Source: an uncultured Methanomassiliicoccaceae archaeon (GTDB taxonomy: Archaea; Thermoplasmatota; Thermoplasmata; Methanomassiliicoccales; Methanomethylophilaceae). From it: a stretch of DNA of 6,131 nucleotides. Below the pieces are notes generated by a model. The model was not told where the DNA came from and made no database searches. It saw only the letters and a list, made by a program, of their open reading frames with translations. The stretch is taken from the NCBI GenBank assembly GCA_945492685.1, contig CALYUZ010000054.1:1-6131 (forward strand). Reading direction: 5' to 3'. Made by a program: the position numbers and the translations under genes. Position 1 is the stretch's first letter, and every line of letters starts with the position of its first letter. Below, piece by piece: positions 1 to 6,131 of this stretch.

Positions 1-1
1 G

Positions 2-3000
2 CGCAGGGCCATCGATGGGAAGGAGGGATGGGAGGTCCTGGAGGGGGCCGCCCTAGGCGTTTTCTCGTTCAACCAGTTCGTCATGTGGAAGGACCTGGAC
101 GGCAACATCGACAGGCTCAGGGAGAATCCCGTGGTCGATTGCCTCATCGAGGGGAGACCGTATCCCGCGGACAAGGAGCTGACCGAGGATTCCGATCCAT
201 ACGGACTCTGCCTCACCGTCCCCGCGGACGGTTCACAGATCAAGGCCGTGAAGGCATCCGGAAACGGCAGGACCTTCGTGATGCACGGGCCCCCGGGGAC
301 CGGGAAGTCGCAGACGATCACCAACATGATCACCAACGCCCTCTTCCAGGGGAAGACCGTGCTGTTCGTGGCCGAGAAGCGTGCGGCACTGGAAGTGGTG
401 CAGAAACGCCTGGAGGATGTGGGTATCGGCAACCACTGCCTGGAGCTCCACTCCAACAAATCCGAGAAGGGTGCCGTCCTGGAACAGCTCAGGAAGGCGG
501 TCACCCCGGACAGGGAATGCGACGAGGGCAAGCGCGACGAGCTGATGACCAGGATCGAGGGCATCAGGAACAAACTGGACGCCTACGTCTCCGACCTCCA
601 CAGGGCGATGCCCTGGGGGCTCAGCGCATACGACTGCATCTCCAGATACGAGGAGAATGACTCGGAGGAATGCGTGGACATCGACTTCAGCACATCCAGG
701 ATAATGGAGATGAGGCCCGAGGATGAGACCGCCGCAGAGGACGGAGTGCGTCTCGCATGCCAGGCCTACCGCATGGTCAGGGACATCGACTGCCCCGAGC
801 TCAGGGAGATCGGAATGGACAGCGTCATGGCATCCGTGAAGGACGACCTCAAAACCGTTCTGAACGAGACCTCGGAGAAAGCGGAGAACGCGATATCCTG
901 CAGGAACGCACTGAAGCAGTGCAACCTCCCCGTGGACATCGACGACTCCCCCGGAATGAAGAGGCTGTTCGACACCGTATGCTCCATCACCCCCGGTGTG
1001 GCCAAGGACCCGTATCTCAACGAGGTCCCGAAACTCTCTCACGACATCCGGGACAGGATGGACAGGATCCTCTCATCGGTGAACGGATGGGTGGAGATGG
1101 GTCTGAGGATCCACGAATCCAACGTCTCCGATGTGATGAACCTCATCGCCGAGGTGAGGCCGATGGTATCCACCGCACAGTCCAGGAACTACATCGACGG
1201 TTCCGGGATCACCCGTCTCCTCGATGACATCAACAGGTTCTGCTCCACATACATCAGATTGAAACCCGACATGGACACCGTGTCCGGAGGATGGAGGGAC
1301 TCCGTCTACCAGCTGGACGGTGAATGGAGGGTCGCCGACAACTGGTCCTCCGCCAACTCCGCCGGATTCTTCGGCAAGGGGAAGGCGAGGAAGGCGTTCC
1401 TCGACAGGGCAGGGGCACACATGAGGGACCCTGGCGTGAAGTTCGAGTCACTGTCATCCACGGTCAACATCATCTCGTCCATCTCATCGGATGTGAGGTG
1501 GCTGCAGTCGTTCCTGTCAGCCTTCAGGTCGCGTACGGGTGATGTCACACAGGACAGGGAGGGACTTGAATCCCTCTCGAAGCAGGCGACATCCGCAATA
1601 TCGGCGGCCGCATCCGTCAACATACCCCTGCACGACCTCCCATCCATGTACGACAGGATCGTGTCCGCACGCCCCAAGGCCGATGATTACCTCGCATCCA
1701 TGGAGCAGTGGAGGGCCGCTTCACAGAAGGCCAGGGACTTCATGAAGACGTCCACCGACATCTCCACACCTGAATCCTTCATCGCCATGCGCGACAGGCT
1801 GATGCCCCACATCGACGGCATATATGACTGGGCCAACTGGAACCACTACTCGGGACTGCTCCCGTCCCTCGGTGTACCGGATGCGAAACAGGCGATCATG
1901 TCCGGAATCGACGAGGAGGTCATGATCAGATCCGTCAACCGTTCCATGTACAGGACCATGATCGAACTCTGCCGTCAGGAGTCGGAGACGCTGAGGATGT
2001 TCAACGCATCCACCTTCGAGAACCTGATCGAGCAGTTCAGGAAATTGGACCTCACATACACCAACTACAGCAGGAACCTGCTGAAGCACAGACTATCCAG
2101 GAACATCCCCCGCAACATGGACAGCTCCGTCCCCGGAACGGAGACCAACACCCTGTACAAGGCCATCAACAGCGCCCGCCTCAGGAAATCCATCAGGACC
2201 CTCCTCAAGGAGATACCCAATATCCTCCCGAGGATCTGCCCCTGCCTGCTGATGAGCCCCCAGTCCGTCTCACAGTACATCACCATGGACTTCCCCAAGT
2301 TCGACCTGGTAATCTTCGACGAATCCTCGCAGATAACCACATGCAAGGCCATAGGTGCCCTCGGACGCGCCAAGAACGCGGTCATCGCCGGGGACAGGCG
2401 TCAGCTCCCTCCCACCTCCTTCTTCCAGAAGAAGATAGAATCGGAGGATGACGACGAGATGGTGGACATCGACAGCTTCCTCGATGACTGCCTGTCGCTG
2501 AACATGCCGGAGACCTATCTGGAATGGCACTACCGCAGCAGGCACGAGAGCCTCATCGCCTTCAGCAACCGCACCTTCTACGAGAACAGGATGCTCACCT
2601 TCCCCTCACCCAACGACCAGGAGACCCGCGTCGGCATAAGGTGGACCGGAGGGACGTACGAGAGGGGCAAGCGCGATAATCCCGTCGAAGCCAAAGCGGT
2701 CGTCGAGGAGATCCGCAGGAGGGTGATGGACGACGACCTGTGCAAACAGAGCATCGGTGTCGTGGCGTTCAGCATCAGCCAGCAGAACTGCATAGAGGAC
2801 ATGTTCGATGAGATGAAATCAAAGGACGACAGACTCTACCAGAGGGTCAACGACATGCCCGAACCGATCTTCATCAAGAACCTGGAGACCGTCCAAGGGG
2901 ATGAGAGGGATGTGATCATGTTCTCCATCGGCTACGGACCCACCGCAGACGGCACCGTCCCACAGAACTTCGGACCCATCAACCGCGACGGAGGCGGCAG

Positions 3001-4159
3001 GAGACTGAACGTCGCCGTGTCCAGGGCGAGGTCGGAGATGGTGGTCTTCACATCCATGAGGTCCACCGACATCAAGGTCACACCCATGTCCAAATCCGGA
3101 GTGGTGAACCTGAAGGACTTCCTCATATTCGCCGAGAATGGGGGACACTTCCCCGGAAGGACACAGAACATCCCGTCGGAGGGGGACTCCTCGATCATCG
3201 GGGACATCGCATCCGCACTCTCCGAACACGGATACCAATCCCACTTCGGAGTCGGAAGCTCGGAGTTCAAGGTGGACGTGGCGGTCGTCGATCCGGACGA
3301 CCCCGACGAGTACCTCCTTGGAATCCTGACGGACGGACAGTCCTACAGGGCATCCTCCAACACCCGCGACAGGGAGTACGCCAGGGCCGATGTGCTCAGG
3401 AGGTTGGGATGGAACCTCACGCACGTGTGGTCCATGGACTGGAGGTTCAACAGGGACAAGATCGTCTCATCCCTGCTCGAGAAGCTGGATGCGGTCCGTC
3501 AGGGACGGGTGATCGAGCAGGAGACCGCGGAGGAGGTGGAGGAGGATGTGGGGATCATCGACACGCCTCCGGAGGAACAGGTCCTCGCCGGACTCCCGAA
3601 GACGGAACCCGTCGGAAGATGCAGACCGTACATACCCATCGACATCGTCACCACACCCATGCCCCTGGATTCCATGTCCGGGGACATGATGAGGGCGATA
3701 GCATCGGACATCATCCTCAGGGAATCACCCGTCAACGAGACACTGCTCCTGAAGCTGTTCTGCAAGAGGGTGGACATAAAGCGCCTGTCGGAGAAGAACA
3801 GAACGATGCTCCTGGGCCAGATCGGAAGGCTCCCCCACGAGGAGAGGGACGGATTCGTCACCTACTGGTCACCGGACATGGACCCCTCGTCCTACGATAC
3901 ATACCGCGTCGGCGACAGGGAGACCAACCGCGACATCACACAGGTCCCCTTGGCGGAGATCGTCAACGCCATCGTCGACACGGTCGGTCAGTCCGGATCC
4001 CTCACGGAGGAGAGCATCTCACCCGCCGTGGCGAGGGCACTGGGATACAGCCGCTCCGGAACCAATGTCAGGGCCATCATCGGCGATGCCGTGGACATGG
4101 CCGTGCGGGACGGCAGGATAAGGTGCGAGGACGGAAGGTACCTCCCGGCCCAGCAGTGA
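2..4159 (+). CDS. DUF4011-type superfamily 1 helicase with Vsr-like nuclease domain and DUF3320 (5' partial)
   Basis: Large ATP-dependent nucleic-acid helicase; the N-terminus is outside the window. The frame is open from base 2, and the residues before the first in-frame Met (base 83) match the family's 'LG.FSF..F.MW.DL' signature, so base 83 is not the start. Counting from the codon at base 2 (1385 residues visible): Q-motif near 79; Walker A GPPGTGKS 96-103; a long, mostly helical insert about 140-720; Walker B DESS from D773; motif III GDRRQLPPT from 797; an acidic stretch; motif IV-like YRSR near 844-847; motif V VQGDERD from 964; motif VI NVAVSRAR from 1003. All core helicase motifs look intact. 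A Vsr-like (MTES_1575-type) domain spans about 1060-1160, with VDV at 1091-1093, DG at 1111-1112, TRDRE, LGW and WSMDW. A DUF3320-like C-terminus spans about 1225-1380. Family members are often found near defence genes; the role here is inferred. No partner gene is visible. Confidence 0.93.
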   Translation, partial: RRAIDGKEGWEVLEGAALGVFSFNQFVMWKDLDGNIDRLRENPVVDCLIEGRPYPADKELTEDSDPYGLCLTVPADGSQIKAVKASGNGRTFVMHGPPGTGKSQTITNMITNALFQGKTVLFVAEKRAALEVVQKRLEDVGIGNHCLELHSNKSEKGAVLEQLRKAVTPDRECDEGKRDELMTRIEGIRNKLDAYVSDLHRAMPWGLSAYDCISRYEENDSEECVDIDFSTSRIMEMRPEDETAAEDGVRLACQAYRMVRDIDCPELREIGMDSVMASVKDDLKTVLNETSEKAENAISCRNALKQCNLPVDIDDSPGMKRLFDTVCSITPGVAKDPYLNEVPKLSHDIRDRMDRILSSVNGWVEMGLRIHESNVSDVMNLIAEVRPMVSTAQSRNYIDGSGITRLLDDINRFCSTYIRLKPDMDTVSGGWRDSVYQLDGEWRVADNWSSANSAGFFGKGKARKAFLDRAGAHMRDPGVKFESLSSTVNIISSISSDVRWLQSFLSAFRSRTGDVTQDREGLESLSKQATSAISAAASVNIPLHDLPSMYDRIVSARPKADDYLASMEQWRAASQKARDFMKTSTDISTPESFIAMRDRLMPHIDGIYDWANWNHYSGLLPSLGVPDAKQAIMSGIDEEVMIRSVNRSMYRTMIELCRQESETLRMFNASTFENLIEQFRKLDLTYTNYSRNLLKHRLSRNIPRNMDSSVPGTETNTLYKAINSARLRKSIRTLLKEIPNILPRICPCLLMSPQSVSQYITMDFPKFDLVIFDESSQITTCKAIGALGRAKNAVIAGDRRQLPPTSFFQKKIESEDDDEMVDIDSFLDDCLSLNMPETYLEWHYRSRHESLIAFSNRTFYENRMLTFPSPNDQETRVGIRWTGGTYERGKRDNPVEAKAVVEEIRRRVMDDDLCKQSIGVVAFSISQQNCIEDMFDEMKSKDDRLYQRVNDMPEPIFIKNLETVQGDERDVIMFSIGYGPTADGTVPQNFGPINRDGGGRRLNVAVSRARSEMVVFTSMRSTDIKVTPMSKSGVVNLKDFLIFAENGGHFPGRTQNIPSEGDSSIIGDIASALSEHGYQSHFGVGSSEFKVDVAVVDPDDPDEYLLGILTDGQSYRASSNTRDREYARADVLRRLGWNLTHVWSMDWRFNRDKIVSSLLEKLDAVRQGRVIEQETAEEVEEDVGIIDTPPEEQVLAGLPKTEPVGRCRPYIPIDIVTTPMPLDSMSGDMMRAIASDIILRESPVNETLLLKLFCKRVDIKRLSEKNRTMLLGQIGRLPHEERDGFVTYWSPDMDPSSYDTYRVGDRETNRDITQVPLAEIVNAIVDTVGQSGSLTEESISPAVARALGYSRSGTNVRAIIGDAVDMAVRDGRIRCEDGRYLPAQQ
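287..310 (+). other. Walker A (motif I) of the helicase
   Basis: Encodes GPPGTGKS followed by QTITNMI, the phosphate-binding loop of AAA_11-type superfamily 1 helicases. The lysine and serine that contact the nucleotide phosphates and Mg2+ are present, so the ATPase is predicted to be active. Confidence 0.95.
3185..3487 (+). other. Vsr-like / MTES_1575-type nuclease-like domain, probably altered active site
   Basis: This part of the helicase carries the family landmarks in order: a helix ending in HGY, a strand FKVDVAVVDPD, the strand YLLGILTDGQSY, the TRDRE helix, then LGW and WSMDW. As I recall the family, many members read GIECDG at the central strand and have His after the following Tyr. 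Here the segment reads GILTDG with Leu in place of Glu, and the residue after Tyr is Arg. The Glu expected in the first helix is also missing at the matching place (SSIIGD). The fold is therefore supported, but metal-dependent cleavage is doubtful. The alignment is from memory. Confidence 0.7.
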
Positions 4160-4170
4160 AGTGAAAGAAC

Positions 4171-4215
4171 GTCATCGGGAATGGGGGATGGTCAGTCCTT
4201 CCCCTTCCTGATGAC
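4171..4215. terminator. Strong hairpin at the convergent 3' ends, possible bidirectional terminator
   Basis: The arm from 4171 (gtcatcgggaa) pairs with the arm ending at 4215 (ttcctgatgac) over 11 positions, one of them G-U. After a single bulged T at 4182, bases 4183-4188 pair with 4199-4204, and 4190-4191 pair with 4197-4198, leaving a 5-base loop at 4192-4196. That loop is the stop codon of the minus-strand gene plus two bases. The hairpin begins 12 bases after the helicase stop. Read on the minus strand it is followed by a pyrimidine-rich, T-containing run (complement of 4160-4170). Read on the plus strand no T-run follows. Archaeal termination usually relies on T-runs, so the terminator role is inferred. 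Confidence 0.5.
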
Positions 4216-4509
4216 ATCCGCCCCGCACTGGGGACAGAAGGTGTCCTCGGGGGACAGCTTGGCGTAGCAGTACTGGCATCTCCCGTCCTTGTCCACCTTC
4301 GCCGCGGTGACCCTGAAGAACCTGCGGCAGACGAACACCACGATGATCACCAACCCCAGGATCAGGATGAGATTCAGCACCGTGTTGAAGAATCTGCCCT
4401 CGGGGGTCACGGACACCGCGGTGGAATACGCCGCGAGACGGAACAGGATTATGACGATCCATATCGCCGATATCACCATCGATAGCCTGTTCCATGCGTC
4501 GTTATCCAT
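4192..4509 (-). CDS. Small two-helix membrane protein with C-terminal zinc ribbon
   Basis: Unrecognised 105-residue protein. Two hydrophobic segments are visible, about residues 9-29 (interrupted by R24) and 44-61, joined by a short polar loop with PEGR. A basic stretch (RRFFR, 62-66) follows, then a C-terminal zinc ribbon with Cys pairs C78-x2-C81 and C92-x2-C95 (CPQCG). The likely topology is two membrane helices with the zinc ribbon on the cytoplasmic side, as the basic residues after helix 2 suggest. Zinc ribbons of this kind often mediate protein or nucleic-acid contacts; no specific function can be given. The start at 4509 is favoured because a TATA-like element lies 26 bp upstream; Met11 is the alternative. 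The gene converges on the helicase (32 bp between stops) and diverges from the zinc-ribbon gene at 4626. Confidence 0.8.
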   Translation of the reverse strand: MDNDAWNRLSMVISAIWIVIILFRLAAYSTAVSVTPEGRFFNTVLNLILILGLVIIVVFVCRRFFRVTAAKVDKDGRCQYCYAKLSPEDTFCPQCGADVIRKGKD

Positions 4510-4518
4510 AGGGGGAGT

Positions 4519-4523
4519 TCACC
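4519..4523 (-). promoter_or_regulatory. Shine-Dalgarno-like GGTGA before the membrane zinc-ribbon gene
   Basis: On the minus strand GGTGA lies 9 bases before the ATG at 4509. It is complementary to the usual archaeal 16S 3' end. It conflicts with the TATA element only 26 bp from the ATG, which would place the transcript start at or just before the ATG and leave this motif untranscribed. It could serve a longer transcript from an upstream promoter, or be chance. Confidence 0.35.
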
Positions 4524-4531
4524 CGTCTCCG

Positions 4532-4538
4532 TATAAAA
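4532..4538 (-). promoter_or_regulatory. TATA-like element for the membrane zinc-ribbon gene
   Basis: Read on the minus strand this is TTTTATA in an otherwise G+C-rich stretch. Its centre is about 26 bp before the ATG at 4509, the usual distance from an archaeal TATA box to the transcription start, so the mRNA would be leaderless or nearly so. Confidence 0.55.
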
Positions 4539-4596
4539 GGATGGGCAGAGATACTTCCGATGCTTCGTCGATGATGGATGGTAGGATGTGAACCAA

Positions 4597-4604
4597 TCAT
4601 ATAC
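4597..4604 (+). promoter_or_regulatory. TATA-like element for the zinc-ribbon/PEGA-like gene
   Basis: The sequence tcatatac sits in a short A/T-rich patch with an A/C-rich stretch just before it that could act as a BRE. Its centre is about 25 bp before the ATG at 4626, so transcription should begin at or next to the start codon. No Shine-Dalgarno motif is visible before that ATG, which agrees with a leaderless mRNA. Confidence 0.6.
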
Positions 4605-4609
4605 AAGCA

Positions 4610-4627
4610 CGGTTATCGACCGGTTAT
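4610..4627 (+). repeat. Two 7-bp direct repeats (cggttat), 11 bp apart
   Basis: Copies of cggttat lie at 4610-4616 and 4621-4627, about one helical turn apart. They fall between the TATA element and the start codon, and the second copy runs into the ATG. This is a possible operator, but the repeat is short and could be chance. Confidence 0.3.
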
Positions 4628-5018
4628 GGCTCCCATCGCCCTGAAATGCCCCCAATGTCAGAGAGACATCAGTCTGGATGATGCTCTACCATACGGTTTC
4701 TGCATATACTGCGGTACCAAGGTCGCAACCGACGGGACGGACCAGGGCGCGAGATACGAACTCAGACTGGAGATATTCTCCATAATCCCCACATCCTTCG
4801 TGGAGGTCCGTCTCGACGGGGAGCCGGACAACCGCTCGTTCATGCTTGTGGGAACGGCACGCTACATGGTGAGCCCCGGAAAACACACGGTCAGCGTGGT
4901 GTGCGGGAGGTTCTCCAAGGACTTCGAGGTGGATGTCACCGAGGACTGCGTCCAGAACATCAACGTCGGCCTGAAGGGTATCATCATAGGCGGACGCGGA
5001 CTCCCACAACTCTTATAA
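4626..5018 (+). CDS. Zinc-ribbon protein with PEGA-like beta-rich C-terminal domain
   Basis: Unrecognised 130-residue protein with no signal peptide or membrane segment, so probably cytoplasmic. The N-terminus holds a zinc ribbon, C8-x2-C11 and C26-x2-C29 (CPQC ... CIYCG), a 14-residue knuckle spacing. Residues about 45-120 form a run of predicted beta strands with VEVRLDGEP, then VSPGKHTVSVVCG and a final strand leading to INVGLKG. This DG...PG.H.V pattern resembles the PEGA/carboxypeptidase-regulatory type of small beta sandwich; the match is by eye. The frame could extend up to an ATG at 4578, but the start at 4626 is preferred. It puts the zinc ribbon at the N-terminus and lies 25 bp after a TATA-like element, whereas the longer version would start inside the promoter. 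The gene is divergent from the membrane zinc-ribbon gene and 24 bp before the aminotransferase. Confidence 0.8.
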   Translation: MAPIALKCPQCQRDISLDDALPYGFCIYCGTKVATDGTDQGARYELRLEIFSIIPTSFVEVRLDGEPDNRSFMLVGTARYMVSPGKHTVSVVCGRFSKDFEVDVTEDCVQNINVGLKGIIIGGRGLPQLL

Positions 5019-5019
5019 G
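5011..5019 (+). promoter_or_regulatory. TATA-like element for the aminotransferase, overlapping a stop codon
   Basis: The sequence tcttataag holds TTATAA at 5013-5018, whose last three bases are the TAA stop of the zinc-ribbon gene. Its centre is about 28 bp before the aminotransferase ATG at 5043. The aminotransferase therefore likely has its own promoter and a very short or absent leader, rather than depending only on read-through from the gene before it. Confidence 0.6.
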
Positions 5020-5022
5020 CAC

Positions 5023-5039
5023 GGACCGGGAAACGGTCC
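5023..5039. repeat. Perfect 6-bp inverted repeat between TATA element and aminotransferase start
   Basis: Arms ggaccg (5023-5028) and cggtcc (5034-5039) flank a 5-base spacer. The repeat fills the space between the TATA element and the ATG, where a repressor would block the transcription complex. It could be an operator or, on a read-through transcript, a small hairpin. No T-run follows, so a terminator is unlikely. Confidence 0.4.
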
Positions 5040-5042
5040 CCC

Positions 5043-6131
5043 ATGAAGATCTCCAAGAGGATTTCCGAGGTCCCCATGTCGGGGATAAGGAAGATGTTCG
5101 ACCTCGCAGGCCCCGATTCCATCAACCTGGGCCTGGGCGAACCCGACCTCGCCCCGCCCGTCGAGGCGATCGAGGGGATGAACGCAGCCGCAACCGCGGG
5201 ACTCAACAAGTACGGACCCACCGCAGGCATCCCCGAACTCAGGAAGGCGGTCGCCGAGAGGTTCTCGAAGTACGGCGACATCACCGGGGACAACATCATC
5301 ATCACGCCCAGCGGATCCTCCGCGCTCCTGGAGATCACCCAGAGCATGATCGACCCCGGGGACAACGTCCTGATCCCCAGTCCCGGATTCGTCATCTACG
5401 GACCCCACGCACAGCTCGCCGGGGGAACGTACACGGAGTACAGGCTCACCGAGGGGGACTTCCAGCCCGACACCGATGACATCCAGTCCAAGATCACACC
5501 CGAGACGAAGATGCTCGTGGTCACCAACCCCTCCAACCCCACCGGAGGCGTCCTCAGCGAGGAGACCTACAAGGCACTCTCCGACATCGCCGCCGACACA
5601 GGTGTCACCATCCTCTCCGACGAGGTCTACGACTCCTTCATCTACGAGGGGACACACCACTCTTTCATGAACCAGCTGGATAGGGCCGTGGTCGTCAACG
5701 GATTCTCCAAGATGATGGCAGTCACCGGCTGGAGGATGGGATTCGCATGCGCCAACGAGGAGATCATGCAGGCACTCATCAAGATGCAGTACCATGTCTG
5801 CGCCAGCCCCAACATGCCCGCGCAGTACGGGATCCTCAACGCCCTGCCCAACCTGGACCCCTACCTCGAGAACGCCAGGAAGGTGTTCAAGGCGAGGAGG
5901 GACCTGATCTCCAAGAGGATCAACGAGATCCCCGGCATGAACATCATCCCGCCAAGGGGGGCGTTCTACGCATTCCCCAGCTACGACATGGACATGAAGT
6001 CCGCGGACCTCGCGGCGGAACTCGTCAAGGCAGGCCTCATCTGCACGCCCGGATCCGCGTTCGGTTCCTTCGGAGAGGGACACCTCAGGTTCTCGTATGC
6101 TGCGGATGAGAGCAAGATTAATGCAGGGATG
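5043..6131 (+). CDS. PLP-dependent aminotransferase, aspartate aminotransferase family (3' partial)
   Basis: Fold-type-I (class I/II) aminotransferase that moves an amino group between an amino acid and a 2-oxo acid using pyridoxal phosphate in the cytoplasm. The 363 visible residues show the family motifs in order: INLGLGEPD near 27-35; the cofactor phosphate-binding SGSSA from S90; NPSNPTGG from N162; SDEVYDSF with D193 (pyridine nitrogen) and Y196; the Schiff-base lysine K223 in NGFSK; R231 in GWRMGF; and GHLRFSYA with R349, the expected substrate carboxylate-binding arginine. All key residues are present, so the enzyme should be active. Family length is usually about 370-390 residues, so only a short C-terminal tail is missing. 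The sequence resembles archaeal enzymes of the Methanocaldococcus MJ0001 type, from memory. Substrate (aspartate, alanine or aromatic amino acids) cannot be fixed from motifs. The start at 5043 fits the TATA spacing and the usual N-terminus. Confidence 0.92.
   Translation, partial: MKISKRISEVPMSGIRKMFDLAGPDSINLGLGEPDLAPPVEAIEGMNAAATAGLNKYGPTAGIPELRKAVAERFSKYGDITGDNIIITPSGSSALLEITQSMIDPGDNVLIPSPGFVIYGPHAQLAGGTYTEYRLTEGDFQPDTDDIQSKITPETKMLVVTNPSNPTGGVLSEETYKALSDIAADTGVTILSDEVYDSFIYEGTHHSFMNQLDRAVVVNGFSKMMAVTGWRMGFACANEEIMQALIKMQYHVCASPNMPAQYGILNALPNLDPYLENARKVFKARRDLISKRINEIPGMNIIPPRGAFYAFPSYDMDMKSADLAAELVKAGLICTPGSAFGSFGEGHLRFSYAADESKINAGM

Noticed and set aside
83..85. ATG at 83 as the start of the helicase
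   Set aside because: The frame is open from base 2 and the preceding residues match the conserved family segment just before the ATPase domain, so the real start is upstream of the window.
28..660. 210-codon open frame on the plus strand overlapping the helicase
   Set aside because: Arg/Gly/Pro/Gln-rich out-of-frame translation across the conserved helicase motifs; no independent evidence of coding.
233..1042. 269-codon open frame on the minus strand opposite the helicase
   Set aside because: Antisense to the helicase Walker A region, with no motif or promoter; a codon-bias shadow.
3409..4164. 251-codon plus-strand open frame over the helicase C-terminus
   Set aside because: Out-of-frame Arg/Gly/His-rich translation; the overlapping helicase frame carries the DUF3320-like region and intact codon pattern.
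4578..4625. Longer N-terminus for the zinc-ribbon/PEGA-like protein from the ATG at 4578
   Set aside because: This stretch contains the likely TATA element, adds 16 residues with no family pattern, and lacks a Shine-Dalgarno motif. The ATG at 4626 fits promoter spacing better.
4159..5018. In-frame TAG codons or pyrrolysine use, as expected in some methanogens
   Set aside because: The three visible genes with ends stop at TGA, TGA and TAA, and no gene needs read-through of TAG to make sense.
5013..6083. 356-codon open frame on the minus strand opposite the aminotransferase
   Set aside because: It lies wholly antisense to a gene with a full set of aminotransferase motifs. Its translation is rich in Gly, Val, Asp and His with no recognisable domain, as expected of a shadow in G+C-rich codon-biased DNA.
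1..6131. CRISPR array, tRNA, rRNA, insertion sequence or tRNA attachment site
   Set aside because: No regularly spaced repeats, cloverleaf-like segments, transposase motifs or terminal inverted repeats were seen. Nearly all of the window is coding.

Overview
This window looks like a G+C-rich archaeal chromosome. The evidence is three A/T-rich TATA-like elements, each centred about 25-28 bp before a start codon with almost no room for a leader, small zinc-ribbon proteins, an archaeal-type fold-type-I aminotransferase, and heavy use of AGG for arginine in every gene. A Methanomassiliicoccales/Thermoplasmata-type methanogen is my best guess. This rests on general resemblance, not on a diagnostic gene. 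Codon style is uniform across the window, so nothing looks like a very recent import.

Layout. Positions 2-4159 (+) hold the 3' part of one very large gene. Its product is a superfamily 1 DNA/RNA helicase of the DUF4011 / AAA_11-AAA_12 / MTES_1575-type nuclease-like / DUF3320 architecture. The N-terminus lies upstream of the window. A 32-bp gap with a strong inverted repeat separates it from a convergent small gene at 4192-4509 (-), a two-helix membrane protein with a C-terminal zinc ribbon. A 116-bp divergent promoter region follows, then 4626-5018 (+), a 130-residue protein with an N-terminal zinc ribbon and a beta-rich, PEGA-like C-terminal part. Last comes 5043-6131 (+), a PLP-dependent aspartate/aromatic-type aminotransferase that runs off the end of the window.

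How the parts relate. The helicase is the only gene with a plausible defence or nucleic-acid-processing role, and no partner gene is visible here. The two zinc-ribbon genes share a divergent promoter region but are otherwise of unknown function. The aminotransferase appears to be a housekeeping metabolic gene with its own promoter, whose TATA element overlaps the stop codon of the gene before it. No RNA genes, CRISPR arrays, insertion sequences or tRNA-type attachment sites were seen. I do not see convincing evidence of a wholly new system. The most notable items are the apparently non-catalytic nuclease-like domain of the helicase, the convergent 3'-end hairpin, and the very tight, leaderless-looking promoters.
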